Below are positions 35,041-44,522 of a stretch of 64,000 nt of DNA, piece by piece (position 1 is the stretch's first letter; every line of letters begins with the position of its first letter). The DNA is from Spirosoma rigui (GTDB lineage: Bacteria; Bacteroidota; Bacteroidia; Cytophagales; Spirosomataceae), in assembly GCF_002067135.1 (NCBI RefSeq), contig NZ_CP020105.1:1426001-1490000 (forward strand). The letters are read 5' to 3'. Position numbers and translations under genes: made by a program. The notes under the pieces are model-generated. The model was not told where the DNA came from, did no database searches, and worked only from the letters and a program-made list of their open reading frames with translations.

Positions 35041-35631
35041 ATGCTGAAACCATACTATAATGCCGAAGTCATCGAAGCCGGGCTCGATGAAGTGGGACGG
35101 GGGTGTCTGGCCGGGCCGGTTGTGGCCGCAGCGGTAATCCTGCCCCGCGACTACGGCCACCCCTTTTTAAACGACTCAAAACAGTTGAGTGCCAGGCAGC
35201 GAAGTACGCTCAAAGCCGAAATCGAACGCGATGCGCTGGCCTGGGCCGTGGCCGAAGTATCGCATGAGCAGATCGATGAGATCAATATTCTGAAAGCCAG
35301 TTTCCTGGCCATGCACCGAGCGGTCGATCAACTTATGACCACGTCAGGCCACATCAGGCCGGAGCATTTGCTGGTCGATGGGAACCGGTTTGTTCCGTAC
35401 CCCATGATTCCGCACACCTGCATCATCAAAGGCGATGCACACTACCTGTCCATCGCGGCTGCGTCGGTACTGGCCAAGACCTACCGCGACGATCTGATGG
35501 AACAACTCGGCCGGGAGTTTCCGGCCTACGGCTGGGCGCAGAATGTAGGGTATCCTACGCCCATTCACCGGGCTGCCATCCGGGAGTTTGGCCCAACAAA
35601 ATACCACCGGATGAGCTTCCGGCTGCTGTGA
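35041..35631 (+). CDS. rnhB: Ribonuclease HII
   Basis: 196 residues from ATG 35041, four bases after the BatA stop. Active-site motif [20 protein letters not shown] supplies the DE pair and GRG; further conserved acids appear in [17 protein letters not shown] (catalytic Asp) and [13 protein letters not shown]. Cleaves RNA strands of RNA-DNA hybrids and excises single ribonucleotides. The C-terminal [18 protein letters not shown] is typical. Start at 35014 is excluded because it overlaps the previous gene and precedes the conserved fold. Confidence 0.95.
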   Translation: MLKPYYNAEVIEAGLDEVGRGCLAGPVVAAAVILPRDYGHPFLNDSKQLSARQRSTLKAEIERDALAWAVAEVSHEQIDEINILKASFLAMHRAVDQLMTTSGHIRPEHLLVDGNRFVPYPMIPHTCIIKGDAHYLSIAAASVLAKTYRDDLMEQLGREFPAYGWAQNVGYPTPIHRAAIREFGPTKYHRMSFRLL

Positions 35632-35702
35632 GGCAGGGCTGGAAGGGCTCGGCTGACAATCTGCTCTCAGCATATGAGCGCTTCCAGACCTGATCAATAA
35701 CG

Positions 35703-36110
35703 TCAAACGGCCGATGGCTCATTCAGTTGCGTTGGTTGACTCTGCTCACGAAGACCCATCAGCTGAAAGGCAATGAGCGTCGCCAGCACCAACATATCTA
35801 CCGCAATTACTTCTTTCGCGCCGTTCGAAACGGCGGTATCGGTTAGGCGTGTGACAAGAAAGACGAGTAGGAGTGCTTCTGCACCCACAACGAGCCGCAC
35901 CAGCCCTTTCCGCATTTCTTTCTGTAACGCAACATAGGTGGCCAGTCCCGCCAGTATCAGGAGTTCAACACCCAACAGGATGGGTTTTCCGACTGACAAC
36001 TCGGCTACGATGGGCTGTCGATTGCCCAGGACGAATACCAGCAGCGCCCCTACCTCGGCAAAAGCGACCGTAGCCCAGAGTGATTTCCGTAAATTGAAGG
36101 TCTTGTTCAT
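35703..36110 (-). CDS. Small integral membrane protein of unknown function
   Basis: 135 residues with four hydrophobic stretches (WATVAFAEVGALLVFVLG, ILLGVELLILAGLATYVAL, LVVGAEALLLVFLVTRL, IAVDMLVLATLIAFQLMGL) and short loops. The C-terminal tail (REQSQPTQLNEPSAV) is hydrophilic. No family is recognised. Convergent with rnhB and co-oriented with the NTF2-like gene, 28 bp downstream of its stop, so they may be transcribed together. Confidence 0.7.
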   Translation of the reverse strand: MNKTFNLRKSLWATVAFAEVGALLVFVLGNRQPIVAELSVGKPILLGVELLILAGLATYVALQKEMRKGLVRLVVGAEALLLVFLVTRLTDTAVSNGAKEVIAVDMLVLATLIAFQLMGLREQSQPTQLNEPSAV

Positions 36111-36138
36111 ACACGTAGCGGTTTGAAAAAGTGATTGA

Positions 36139-36654
36139 TTAGTTAAGCCAGAAAGTATCCTCCTGCGTCAGGTCGGCGGAGAAGATGGTGGCGTCGACGA
36201 TTTGCCCGTCCTTCACGGTATAGACATCAATGTTATCGACATCCAGTATGCCGCCGTTCGACTGGATCGCTTTCCAGTGGAGTAGGCAGGCCACCTGATT
36301 GCCGTTAACGGCCAGCGTTTTTACGTCGGTGAGCCGAAGCGATCTTTCCGATGCCTCGACCATGCTGCCGACCAGTTTAAAGACGGCGGTCCGGGAGGTC
36401 TTTCGCCCGGAAAAGCGGTTTTTACCCGGCTGATTCCACGTTATATCCGGGTGAAGCGACGACGCCAGTATGTCATGATTACCCTGTTGAATAGCGGTTA
36501 GAAACGTGCTGACTACCTCCATTGCTTGTTTTTCCATGGCTGTTGTGTTTTTTGGTTGAGTGATATGTTGCTGGCGACCCTGAGTTACGGCAGCTGGCTG
36601 GGGAGTTTTCAGGCTGCTCAGCACCATGAGCAGCGAGACGAAGAGTGTTTGCAT
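36139..36654 (-). CDS. Secreted NTF2-like (SnoaL/DUF4440-type) protein
   Basis: 171 residues from the ATG at 36654, where a signal peptide begins (QTLFVSLLMVLSSLKTPQPA). The NTF2-like core is VVSTFLTAIQQGNHDILASSLHPDITWNQPG with a later VACLLHWKAI and VYTVKDGQIVDATIFS strand, the SnoaL-like pattern. NTF2-like folds are small cone-shaped binding or isomerase domains; no catalytic His/Asp set can be fixed. Divergent from the AraC regulator, which may control it (inference from layout). Confidence 0.8.
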   Translation of the reverse strand: MQTLFVSLLMVLSSLKTPQPAAVTQGRQQHITQPKNTTAMEKQAMEVVSTFLTAIQQGNHDILASSLHPDITWNQPGKNRFSGRKTSRTAVFKLVGSMVEASERSLRLTDVKTLAVNGNQVACLLHWKAIQSNGGILDVDNIDVYTVKDGQIVDATIFSADLTQEDTFWLN

Positions 36655-36774
36655 GGCCTTTTTTTTGACAAAGGTACCGGGGGGTGGCAGGCGGGTTTTT
36701 ACCCAAACCCGCCAACTCATTACCCGTTTGCGCCAGTCGGGACGACAACAAGTTGCTTTTGGTATTTTTACACC

Positions 36775-37785
36775 ATGCACGACTATCAGAGACTACTAGC
36801 GCTGAATTTGCTGGCCTACGGGGCCCAGAAAAACCTGTCTGTTGAGCACTTATGCCAACGCTCGGACATTGATCTGGTGGCGTTAAAAGCCGATGGACCA
36901 CTGACAACCCGCCAACTCGACGATTTATGGATCAATGCTACGGACCTGAGTGGCGATGCGCTGTTTGGGCTTCACTTTGGCGAGTCGTTGCAGATTGCTG
37001 CGCTGGGGGTAGTGGGCCAATTAATCCGGAACAGCCGTACCATCGGTGAAGCGTTGACCCATGCAGCTTCGTTTACGCACCTCCTGACCGATGCGCTGAC
37101 GATGGACGTAGAGCGAACCCGTTCTGGTTTCTCGGTTCAATTCATTCCTGACAAAGTCCGCCAGCGAACCGCTCCAGCCATGTTTCGGCAACTAGTGGAT
37201 TTTATGATGGCATTTCTCATTCACGAAGTAGATGGACTCGTGCTTGCGCGGATACAACCTGACCAGATCACATTTCCTGCCCCGATTGCGGACGGGCCGG
37301 AATATGAACGCGTACTCCGGTGCAGCACTATTCGGGCGGGCGATTCCTACGAGTTGACATTTGCCGGTGAGTACTGGAGCGAACCTGTTCTATTGGCTAA
37401 TTATGACTTGCAGGCTACGCTGCTGCAAAACGTGAATGCAATGACCCGGTCATACGAGTCTGGCCAGCGTATGAGCGATCGAGTCCGGAGCTACCTGCTG
37501 GCGAACGCAAATCTGGGTTTACCATCGCTGGATGCCATTGCGGGTAATTTCAACCTGAGCCCCCGTAGCGTGCAGCGTAAACTTCAGGGAGAAGGGCTAA
37601 CCTACCAACAGGTCGCCGATTCCGTCCGGAAAACGCTGGCGATCCACTTTCTGGAATCGGGAAGGCACCCCACGAAAGAGGTGTCCTATATCCTGGGCTA
37701 TAACGAACTGAGCGCGTTCAGCCGCGCGTTCAAACGCTGGACGGGAACCACGCCCGGAGGGTACCAGAAAAACCAGCAGAGTTAA
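36775..37785 (+). CDS. AraC family transcriptional regulator
   Basis: 336 residues from ATG 36775. The N-terminal 200 residues match the arabinose-binding-like/OruR-type sensor (LWINATDLSGDALFGLHFGE, IGEALTHAASFTHLLTDAL) and the C-terminal 100 residues form the double helix-turn-helix: LPSLDAIAGNFNLSPRSVQRKLQ and KEVSYILGYNELSAFSRAFKRWTG, with the AraC signature FxRAFKRWTGxTP. It is divergent from the NTF2-like gene across a 120-bp region, the usual arrangement for a regulator and its target. The effector is unknown. Confidence 0.93.
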   Translation: MHDYQRLLALNLLAYGAQKNLSVEHLCQRSDIDLVALKADGPLTTRQLDDLWINATDLSGDALFGLHFGESLQIAALGVVGQLIRNSRTIGEALTHAASFTHLLTDALTMDVERTRSGFSVQFIPDKVRQRTAPAMFRQLVDFMMAFLIHEVDGLVLARIQPDQITFPAPIADGPEYERVLRCSTIRAGDSYELTFAGEYWSEPVLLANYDLQATLLQNVNAMTRSYESGQRMSDRVRSYLLANANLGLPSLDAIAGNFNLSPRSVQRKLQGEGLTYQQVADSVRKTLAIHFLESGRHPTKEVSYILGYNELSAFSRAFKRWTGTTPGGYQKNQQS

Positions 37786-37791
37786 CACGGA

Positions 37792-37821
37792 AAAGCCTGA
37801 CGGAGCATTCCGTCAGGCTTT
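37792..37821. terminator. Hairpin between convergent AraC and FadB-like genes
   Basis: 13-bp perfect stem (37792-37804 with 37809-37821), 4-base loop, A/T-rich outer ends. Confidence 0.85.
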
Positions 37822-37847
37822 CTATCAGATAAACGGATCTAGTCAGT

Positions 37848-40001
37848 TTAGCTTACCAGCTCGCTGGTGCCAGCTCGTTGACGGAGTTTCTCCGTTGGCC
37901 GGAAACGCTCGCCGTACTGATCGGCCAGGCGGTCGAGGGTTTTGACGAACGTATCGACGCCCACAAAATCGACAAAGGAGAGCGCGCCACCCGTGTAGGC
38001 CGGAAAGCCCCACGCCAGAATGGAGCCAAGATCACCGTCGAGTTTGGTGCGTACGACACCTTCTTCAAAGCAGCGAACCGCTTCGATGGCCTGCCGATAC
38101 AGCAGTCGGGTTTTTACTTCGTTGAGTGTTGGCTGCTGCTCCGATAGGGGGAACAGACTGGCCAGCTCCGGCCACAAGGTCTTCTGCCCGCCTTCTGCCG
38201 GATAATCATAGAAACCGGCCTTTGCTTTCTTGCCAATCCGGCCCAGCTCGTTGAAGGTTTTCACCATCTGGTAAGTCGGCTCCGTGTCGCTCATGGCGCC
38301 GGCCCGGATCGACTCATTCATCACTTTCAGGCTCAGGTCGAGCGCTACTTCATCGTGAACTGCCAGCGGCCCGACCGGCATCCCGGCGTCTTTACCGCCG
38401 TTCTCGATCAGGATCGGATTGACGCCGTCTTTCAGCAGTTCCATACCCTCCGAGGTGTAAGTCCCAAAACAGCGGGAGGTGTAAAAGCCGCGCGAATCAT
38501 TGACGACGATGGGCGTTTTCCGGATCTTGCGGGTGTAGTCCATCGCTACGGCCAGCGCATAGTCGGAGGTTTGTTTACCCACGATGATTTCCACCAGCAT
38601 CATCTTATCGACGGGCGAGAAGAAGTGGATGCCGATGAAATTAGCGGGCTTTGCCGAAGCGTCGGCCAGACTGCTGATGGGTAGGGTAGAGGTGTTGGAA
38701 CTGAAGACGCCGTTTTCGGCCAGCATCGGCTCCGCTTCTTTCGTAACCGTCGCTTTCAATTCCTGCTTTTCGAAGACGGCTTCAATGATAAGATCGCAGC
38801 CCTGCATGTCGGCGTAGTCGGCGGTGGGTTTAATCAGATTCAGAATACCGTCAACCTTGAGCGGATCAACTTTACCCCGGTCAACACCCTTCTTCAGCAG
38901 CCCCCGCGCGTAGTCTTTCCCTTTCTCGGCCGCTTCGACCGATACGTCTTTCAGCACGACTTCAATGCCTGCCTGAGCCGATACGTACGCAATACCCGCG
39001 CCCATCATACCCGCTCCCAGAATCCCGAGTTTCTTTACATCGGTTTTGGGCTGGTCTTTGGGACGGCTGGCACCTTTATTAGCTTCGTTCATGCCCAGGA
39101 ACATAGTACCGATCAGGTTCTTGGCCACTTTCGACGTAGCTACCTTGACAAAGTGCCGCGCTTCGATCAGTAGCGCCCGGTCGATGTTAACCTGAAGACC
39201 CTCATAAACAGCGCCCATAATTTCGAGCGGGGCGGGGTAGTTACCTTTGGTTTTATCCATCAGCATGGCGGTACCCGCACCAAATGTCTGCGCGCCCACT
39301 ATACTCTGGATGGCCCCACCGGGTATCTTGAAGTTGTCTTTACCAACGATCTTGCCCGACTTCCGATCGATCTCATCCCACGGCTTCAGCGGTTTTGGGT
39401 TGGCGGCAATCCAGTCGCGGGCTTGTTGTAGCATGTCGGCCGGGGTGTCGGCAATGGCGTCGATCAGGCCCATATTTTTGGCTTCCTGGACGCCCAGCTT
39501 CCTGCCTTCGACCAGCAGCGGCAGCGCGGCCTGAATCCCGATCATGCGGGGTAGGCGCTGGGTGCCGCCCGCGCCGGGTATCAGACCAATGGTTACCTCG
39601 ACAAGACCGATCTGGGTTTTCGGGTTGTTGAGCGCTATCCGATGGTGGCAGGCCAGGCATACTTCGTAGCCGCCCCCCAGCGCTGTACCGTTGATGGCCG
39701 CCACGGCAGGTTTACCACTTGTTTCGATACTACGGAATATCCGGTTCAGTTCCGAAGAGACTTTAAGCATCTCAGCCGGATCTTTATCGTTGGCGCGCAG
39801 GATCATTTTCAGGTCGGCCCCGGCGATGAATTCGGGTTTTTCGGAGGTGATAATCAGCCCCTTTATCGACTCGTCGGCGAAAGCGCGCTGCAGAGCCGCT
39901 TCGAACTGTGGAATGGAATCGTCGTTGAGGACGTTCATCGGCGCGGAAGTCATCGCCCACGAGATAACGGCCACCTGGTTATCGACTGTGTACTTTATCA
40001 T
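37848..40001 (-). CDS. fadB: Fatty-acid oxidation multifunctional enzyme (enoyl-CoA hydratase/3-hydroxyacyl-CoA dehydrogenase)
   Basis: 717 residues. The N-terminal crotonase domain has the oxyanion-hole segment GTALGGGYEVCLACH and NPKTQIGLVEVTIGLIPGAGGTQRLP with the two catalytic glutamates. The middle holds the NAD-binding KLGILGAGMMGAGIAYVSAQAG, and the C-terminal 3HCDH domain has GIHFFSPVDKMMLVEII and NDSRGFYTSRCFG. It performs steps 2 and 3 of beta-oxidation and pairs with the thiolase that lies upstream in the same direction (196-bp gap). FadJ is an equally good name. Confidence 0.94.
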   Translation of the reverse strand: MIKYTVDNQVAVISWAMTSAPMNVLNDDSIPQFEAALQRAFADESIKGLIITSEKPEFIAGADLKMILRANDKDPAEMLKVSSELNRIFRSIETSGKPAVAAINGTALGGGYEVCLACHHRIALNNPKTQIGLVEVTIGLIPGAGGTQRLPRMIGIQAALPLLVEGRKLGVQEAKNMGLIDAIADTPADMLQQARDWIAANPKPLKPWDEIDRKSGKIVGKDNFKIPGGAIQSIVGAQTFGAGTAMLMDKTKGNYPAPLEIMGAVYEGLQVNIDRALLIEARHFVKVATSKVAKNLIGTMFLGMNEANKGASRPKDQPKTDVKKLGILGAGMMGAGIAYVSAQAGIEVVLKDVSVEAAEKGKDYARGLLKKGVDRGKVDPLKVDGILNLIKPTADYADMQGCDLIIEAVFEKQELKATVTKEAEPMLAENGVFSSNTSTLPISSLADASAKPANFIGIHFFSPVDKMMLVEIIVGKQTSDYALAVAMDYTRKIRKTPIVVNDSRGFYTSRCFGTYTSEGMELLKDGVNPILIENGGKDAGMPVGPLAVHDEVALDLSLKVMNESIRAGAMSDTEPTYQMVKTFNELGRIGKKAKAGFYDYPAEGGQKTLWPELASLFPLSEQQPTLNEVKTRLLYRQAIEAVRCFEEGVVRTKLDGDLGSILAWGFPAYTGGALSFVDFVGVDTFVKTLDRLADQYGERFRPTEKLRQRAGTSELVS

Positions 40002-40197
40002 TGCTTACGATCTTTTGTCTTTTTACTGGAAATGCGTCTTTTCTACGAGAGATAGTTGACTCATTTACCTTCGACTCAGACATCAGGATGCTGTCTGGTG
40101 CAATTCACTTCAGGTTCGCGTTGCCCGGCTTTTCAGCTCAACAGGTTATCACCCGTTAGACAATGGCCGGGCGGCTGGCTCGCAGCTTGAGTTGCGA

Positions 40198-41406
40198 TTA
40201 ATTGACCCGTTCGAAAATGGTGGCAATACCCATGCCGCCCCCGATGCAGAGCGAAGCCAGACCGAACTGCTTGCCGGTTCGTTCGAGTTCATCGATCAGC
40301 GTGGCCGAGATGATGGCCCCCGTAGCACCCAGCGGGTGACCCAGCGCAATAGCACCGCCGTTGACGTTTAGCTGGCTATGATCCACACCAAACTCATCCA
40401 TAAACAGCATGGGTACGGCCGCAAACGCTTCGTTTACCTCAAACAGATCGATGTCTTTGATGCTCATACCCGCCCGCTTCAGCACTTTGTGCGTAGCCGG
40501 AATCGGACCCGTCAGCATGATGGTGGGTTCAGAACCAACGATGGCGAACGCCTTGATCCGGGCGCGGGGCTTCATACCCGACCTATCGCCGAAGGCTTTG
40601 CTGCCAATCAGGACAGCAGCAGCGCCATCGACAATCTGGGAGGAGTTGCCCGCGTGGTGAACGTGGTTAATTTTATCGAACCCGGCGTATTTGAGCAGCG
40701 CGAGGGCATCGAGACCCATCTGGCCCATGGCTTCGAACGCGGGCTTGAGTTTACCCAGGCTCTCAACTGTCGTACCGGGGCGCACTCCTTCGTCGCGGTC
40801 GAGTACGGTAATGCCGATTTCATCTTTGTGGGGTACCAGCGATCTGGCAAACCGATCAGCTGCCTGTGCCTCAACGGCCCGGCGGTATGACTCGGCCGCA
40901 AACGTGTCGACATCCGAGCGGGAATAACCATATTTAGTGGCGATCAGATCGGCCGAGATGCCCTGCGGAACGATATTGTGCCGGGCAACGATCTGGGGAT
41001 TCATGAACAGGGCACCACCGTCGGCACCCATCGGCACCCGAGACATGCTTTCAACGCCCCCCGCTACAATGGCATCGACCTGTCCCGACATGACATAGGC
41101 CCCGGCCATGTTGATCGCTTCCAGACCCGACGAGCAGAACCGATTCAACTGAACCCCGGCCACCGATTCGTCGTAACCCGCTTCGAGCGCGGCCGTACGG
41201 GCAATATCCGCCCCCTGCTCGCCAACGGGCGTCACGCAACCTATGATCACGTCGTCGATCAGCGATGTATCGATCTGATTTCGGTCGCGGAGTTCGCGCA
41301 GTACGTTGGTCAGGAGTTGGATAGGTTGCACATCGTGCAGGGAACCGTCGCTTTTGCCTCGTCCACGGGGCGTTCTGACGGCGTCATAAATGAATGCTTC
41401 GGCCAT
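40198..41406 (-). CDS. fadA: Acetyl-CoA C-acyltransferase (3-ketoacyl-CoA thiolase)
   Basis: 402 residues. Thiolase features: [19 protein letters not shown] start, active-site Cys in [16 protein letters not shown], the NEAFAAV motif, the His of [11 protein letters not shown] and the second Cys in [11 protein letters not shown]. It cleaves 3-ketoacyl-CoA with CoA to acetyl-CoA. First gene of the fadA-fadB operon; a promoter and a 14-bp palindrome lie in its upstream region (41425-41484). Its upstream region is divergent-free; the DUF1501 gene ends about 160 bp further up on the same strand. Confidence 0.95.
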   Translation of the reverse strand: MAEAFIYDAVRTPRGRGKSDGSLHDVQPIQLLTNVLRELRDRNQIDTSLIDDVIIGCVTPVGEQGADIARTAALEAGYDESVAGVQLNRFCSSGLEAINMAGAYVMSGQVDAIVAGGVESMSRVPMGADGGALFMNPQIVARHNIVPQGISADLIATKYGYSRSDVDTFAAESYRRAVEAQAADRFARSLVPHKDEIGITVLDRDEGVRPGTTVESLGKLKPAFEAMGQMGLDALALLKYAGFDKINHVHHAGNSSQIVDGAAAVLIGSKAFGDRSGMKPRARIKAFAIVGSEPTIMLTGPIPATHKVLKRAGMSIKDIDLFEVNEAFAAVPMLFMDEFGVDHSQLNVNGGAIALGHPLGATGAIISATLIDELERTGKQFGLASLCIGGGMGIATIFERVN

Positions 41407-41424
41407 GACTTCTGTCGAAAATTA

Positions 41425-41438
41425 GTATGCATGCATAC
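41425..41438. promoter_or_regulatory. Perfect 14-bp palindrome, candidate repressor operator
   Basis: Sequence GTATGCATGCATAC, fully self-complementary, between the -7 element and the fadA start codon, so it would fall in the first transcribed bases. Typical size and position for a TetR- or MarR-type acyl-CoA-responsive repressor, but no regulator gene is nearby. Confidence 0.5.
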
Positions 41439-41452
41439 GGTTTTTGATCCAG

Positions 41453-41484
41453 CAAAAGTACAGGCAAAATCTGAACGGGGCAAC
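41453..41484 (-). promoter_or_regulatory. Bacteroidota-type promoter of the fadA-fadB operon
   Basis: On the minus strand a -33 GTTG (41484-41481) is separated by 20 bases from the -7 TACTTTTG (41460-41453). This is the best two-part match in the window; the start codon lies about 50 bp downstream. Confidence 0.55.
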
Positions 41485-41569
41485 GATTTTGTTTTTATCC
41501 GATAGTTTCTTTGTTAAAAGCAAGAAGTGGACTACAACGCAAACCCGGCTTACTGACAGGGCTTGCCGG

Positions 41570-42802
41570 TTAAACGAACCCCAGGGTATCGAATTTACGG
41601 CCGAGGATGGCTACGTCGTCGGTTTTGAGCCAGTTGCGCAGCAACGTTGCGTAGATAGTGCGGAAATCGACGCTGTATTTCAGGTCGCCTTCGTCCAGAT
41701 TCGTCAGGTTCGGCGCTTCGTTGAAAACCCGGTGCTGTATACCCGAGGGCAACCCACCCCCAACCAGAAATACGTTGTTGGCCGTACCGTGGTCAGTGCC
41801 GTTGCTGGCGTTCTGTTTTACCCGCCGGCCAAATTCCGAAAACGTCATCAATAGCACATCGTTCAAGCGATTACTGGCTTTCATGTCGCCCATGAAGGCT
41901 TTAACCGCATCACCGTATTGCCGCAGCAGGCGTTCCTGCTGGCCGGGCTGGTTGATGTGCGTATCGAATCCCGAGATCGAGATGTAATAAACGCTGGTGC
42001 TGACGCCTGACTGAATCAGTTCTGAAACGGTTTTGAGTCGGCTACCTAACTCGCTGGCTGGATAGGTGCCGGTTGTAGCATGGACGGCACCCGACCCTGA
42101 CTGCTTCGACTTGTCGTATACGTATTGGGCCGAAGAAACGGTTTCGGCCAGCGTCTTGTACAAATAGCCGACATTATCGTGGACATGGGCGGGTTTTACT
42201 GCCGCCAGGTTTTCGACCAGCCCGCTGCGGGTTTGATTGTATAATTTCTTTGGATCGAGCAGGGCCAGCCCATTGACACTGCTACCTTTTAGGGCCAGAC
42301 TCAGTGTATCATCGACCTCGATGGCCAGATGAGGATGGCCGCTCGCCGATCCCGCGCAGTTGGCATCCAGGTACCGGCCCAGCCAGCCCGTTTGCAGGTA
42401 CTGGTCGGCGTCGCTGGCGGTCTGCCAGATGTCCATCGAGCGGAAGTGCGACCGGTCGGGGTTGGGGTAGCCAACGTTGTTGATCACCGTAACAAGCCCG
42501 TCGTCGTAGAGCGATTTGAGCGATTCGAGGGCAGGGTTGAAGCCAATTTCGTCGTTGAGTGCCAGTACTTTCTCGCGAGCAATGGCCAGCGTAGGCCGTT
42601 CCCGGTAGTAGATATCGTTGCGGAAGGGCACCACGGTATTCAGCCCGTCGTTCCCGCCCGAGAGTTGCACGATAACCAGTGTCTTTCCCGACGTCGGAGC
42701 GGCTCCTAACTGGTTAAGCTCGAACGCTTTCAGGAAATGGGGGATGAGCATGGTCCCTGCCGTAGTCAGCGCCGATTTGGCTAAAAAGTCTCTGCGTTTC
42801 AT
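41570..42802 (-). CDS. DUF1501 Tat-exported protein
   Basis: 410 residues beginning MKRRDFLAKSALTTAGTML, a twin-arginine signal. The DUF1501 core is seen in LVIVQLSGGNDGLNTVVPF, HFRSMDIWQTASDADQ, LTFSEFGRRVKQNASNGTDHGTANNVFLVGG and the C-terminal YSVDFRTIYATLLRNWL. These proteins resemble alkaline-phosphatase/sulfatase folds, with acidic residues that could bind metal, and are almost always linked to DUF1800, as here (36 bp downstream of it). Function remains unassigned. Exported folded to the periplasm. Confidence 0.92.
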   Translation of the reverse strand: MKRRDFLAKSALTTAGTMLIPHFLKAFELNQLGAAPTSGKTLVIVQLSGGNDGLNTVVPFRNDIYYRERPTLAIAREKVLALNDEIGFNPALESLKSLYDDGLVTVINNVGYPNPDRSHFRSMDIWQTASDADQYLQTGWLGRYLDANCAGSASGHPHLAIEVDDTLSLALKGSSVNGLALLDPKKLYNQTRSGLVENLAAVKPAHVHDNVGYLYKTLAETVSSAQYVYDKSKQSGSGAVHATTGTYPASELGSRLKTVSELIQSGVSTSVYYISISGFDTHINQPGQQERLLRQYGDAVKAFMGDMKASNRLNDVLLMTFSEFGRRVKQNASNGTDHGTANNVFLVGGGLPSGIQHRVFNEAPNLTNLDEGDLKYSVDFRTIYATLLRNWLKTDDVAILGRKFDTLGFV

Positions 42803-42838
42803 CCGTTTGGTATGTTTAAGGTCAATAACCCGGTTCGA

Positions 42839-44281
42839 TCAGCACAACTGATATTCCGGCAGTGCCATGATAGCGGCTGTCAAACTGCGAATCTGTTCGC
42901 TAGGCGTGCTTTCTGGTTTCAGCCGTTTCAGAACCAGCGCCCGCTGGGCAGTACCTAAGAGTTGCTGAAGCAGGTACGTTGCCAGTGCGTCGGGCAGTTT
43001 GTCCATTTTTACGTTTTCGAAAGCCCGTTCAAAGGCGTCCCAGGCTACCGTAGCGCTCATCTGGCGGTTACCCCGGCGCGCGAGCAGTTCGGTATTTACA
43101 TCGCCGTCTTCTTTGGGCTTGATGTTTACCTGACCCGCCTGAAGCAGGATATTGGGCAACTGCATCCGGAACAACAAGCTCGAGCTGTCGATCCAGTTGC
43201 GGCCACCCGGCCAGCCCGCTACGTTGGGCGGGTACAGTAATACCTGGCCCAGTGTGCGCTGGATGAACATCACCGATTGTTTCTGCTCAAATGTGATGGC
43301 CAGTGTGTGCTGCATACCCGCCAGCAACTCCACCGGCGACTTGATCCGGTTGCCTATGTAAGCCGGTTCGTAGAACCAGTCGGCGGTTAGGATCGTCTCC
43401 AGCAGATCGGAGATATTGTAGCCGCTGCTGTAAAATCGATCGGCCAGCGCATCAATCCGGGCGGTCGTCGTGACGTCGGTCGTCTGCTCATCGACCAGAA
43501 ATCGGTAGATCTTTCCGGTTACGAAGCGGGCGGTCTGTTTCTTCGCCAGCAGGAGCCGGATCACGTCTTCGCCAATGAAGTAGCCTGTCTCGCCAAAAAT
43601 CGTTTTAATACCATCGTCATGCTGGTTTTTGCGGAATAGGAAGTCGCCCTGGCCGTTATAACCCCAGCCCGTAAAGGCGCGGGCCGCATCTTTAATATCG
43701 CTTTCGGAATAGTTACCCCGGCCCAGCGTAAACAACTCCATTACTTCGCGGGCAAAGTTCTCATTGGGGGCGTTTTTTCGGTTCTGCTGATTGTTCAGGA
43801 ACTGCAGCATGGCCGGTTCTTTCGATACACCCATCAGCAGCTCCCGAAACGTGCCCAGCGCGTGCTGGCGGATGGTGTTGAGGTACTGCTGCATAGCCGC
43901 CGGATTACGAACCCGGCACGCGAAATGACCGTGCCAGAACAGGGCCATTTTCTCGCGGAGGGCATCTTTGCCCGACGCCATTCGGTCAACCCATAATACA
44001 TTTAGATCGCGCAGGTGCTCCGTATCTTCCTTTATTTTCTCTTTGAGCATCACCCGGTCTATTGCCCCCGTAGCGACCATGTTGCGCAGGACAGGACGAT
44101 TGACGACTGTTTCGGGCGCTACGACCGTCAGGGGAGTGAAGGGTTCGTCCGACTCGAGCAGGTCGCGCACAACTTTCCGAATGGGGCGATGGCTTTCCCG
44201 CTGGATTACATCCGGCGTAGCGCCAAAACCGGCCCGCCAGAATAAATGCTGAATGGATTGCTGCTTGGTAACGGCATGCAT
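42839..44281 (-). CDS. DUF1800 protein
   Basis: 480 residues, largely alpha-helical. Recognised by QHLFWRAGFGATPDVIQRE at the N terminus, MALFWHGHFACRVRN, the NENFAREVMELFTLGRGNYSESDIKDAARAFTGW block and PPNVAGWPGGRNWIDSS near the C terminus. It always travels with DUF1501 in many phyla; both are likely exported partners of unknown role. No Sec/Tat signal is evident here, unlike its partner. Its own start is ATG 44281. Confidence 0.93.
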   Translation of the reverse strand: MHAVTKQQSIQHLFWRAGFGATPDVIQRESHRPIRKVVRDLLESDEPFTPLTVVAPETVVNRPVLRNMVATGAIDRVMLKEKIKEDTEHLRDLNVLWVDRMASGKDALREKMALFWHGHFACRVRNPAAMQQYLNTIRQHALGTFRELLMGVSKEPAMLQFLNNQQNRKNAPNENFAREVMELFTLGRGNYSESDIKDAARAFTGWGYNGQGDFLFRKNQHDDGIKTIFGETGYFIGEDVIRLLLAKKQTARFVTGKIYRFLVDEQTTDVTTTARIDALADRFYSSGYNISDLLETILTADWFYEPAYIGNRIKSPVELLAGMQHTLAITFEQKQSVMFIQRTLGQVLLYPPNVAGWPGGRNWIDSSSLLFRMQLPNILLQAGQVNIKPKEDGDVNTELLARRGNRQMSATVAWDAFERAFENVKMDKLPDALATYLLQQLLGTAQRALVLKRLKPESTPSEQIRSLTAAIMALPEYQLC

Positions 44282-44468
44282 AAGCGCGGCTGATTATGTA
44301 GAAAAAGGTGTATCTGGTTTGTGAATTCCGGACTCCGGTTCGTAGCGATAAAACAGTGCAACGTCGGTAGCACTGGCCCGGATTGATTCACGTTTAAATT
44401 AGAAACCGAAGCGCGTATTTAGTTTAACGACCAACGAAAAAAGTTGGTAAACAGGGATATAAAACACA

Positions 44469-44501
44469 ATCGCCCCGCTCATCACTGATGAGCGGGGCGA
44501 T
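44469..44501 (-). terminator. Hairpin terminator after the Hint-protein gene
   Basis: Arms 44469-44484 and 44486-44501 form a GC-rich stem of up to 14 bp with a small loop, 20 bp after the stop of the gene at 44523. The rest of the 241-bp gap (44282-44522) holds no ORF. Confidence 0.8.
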
Positions 44502-44522
44502 ATCAAAAAGCGGATCAGTCGT

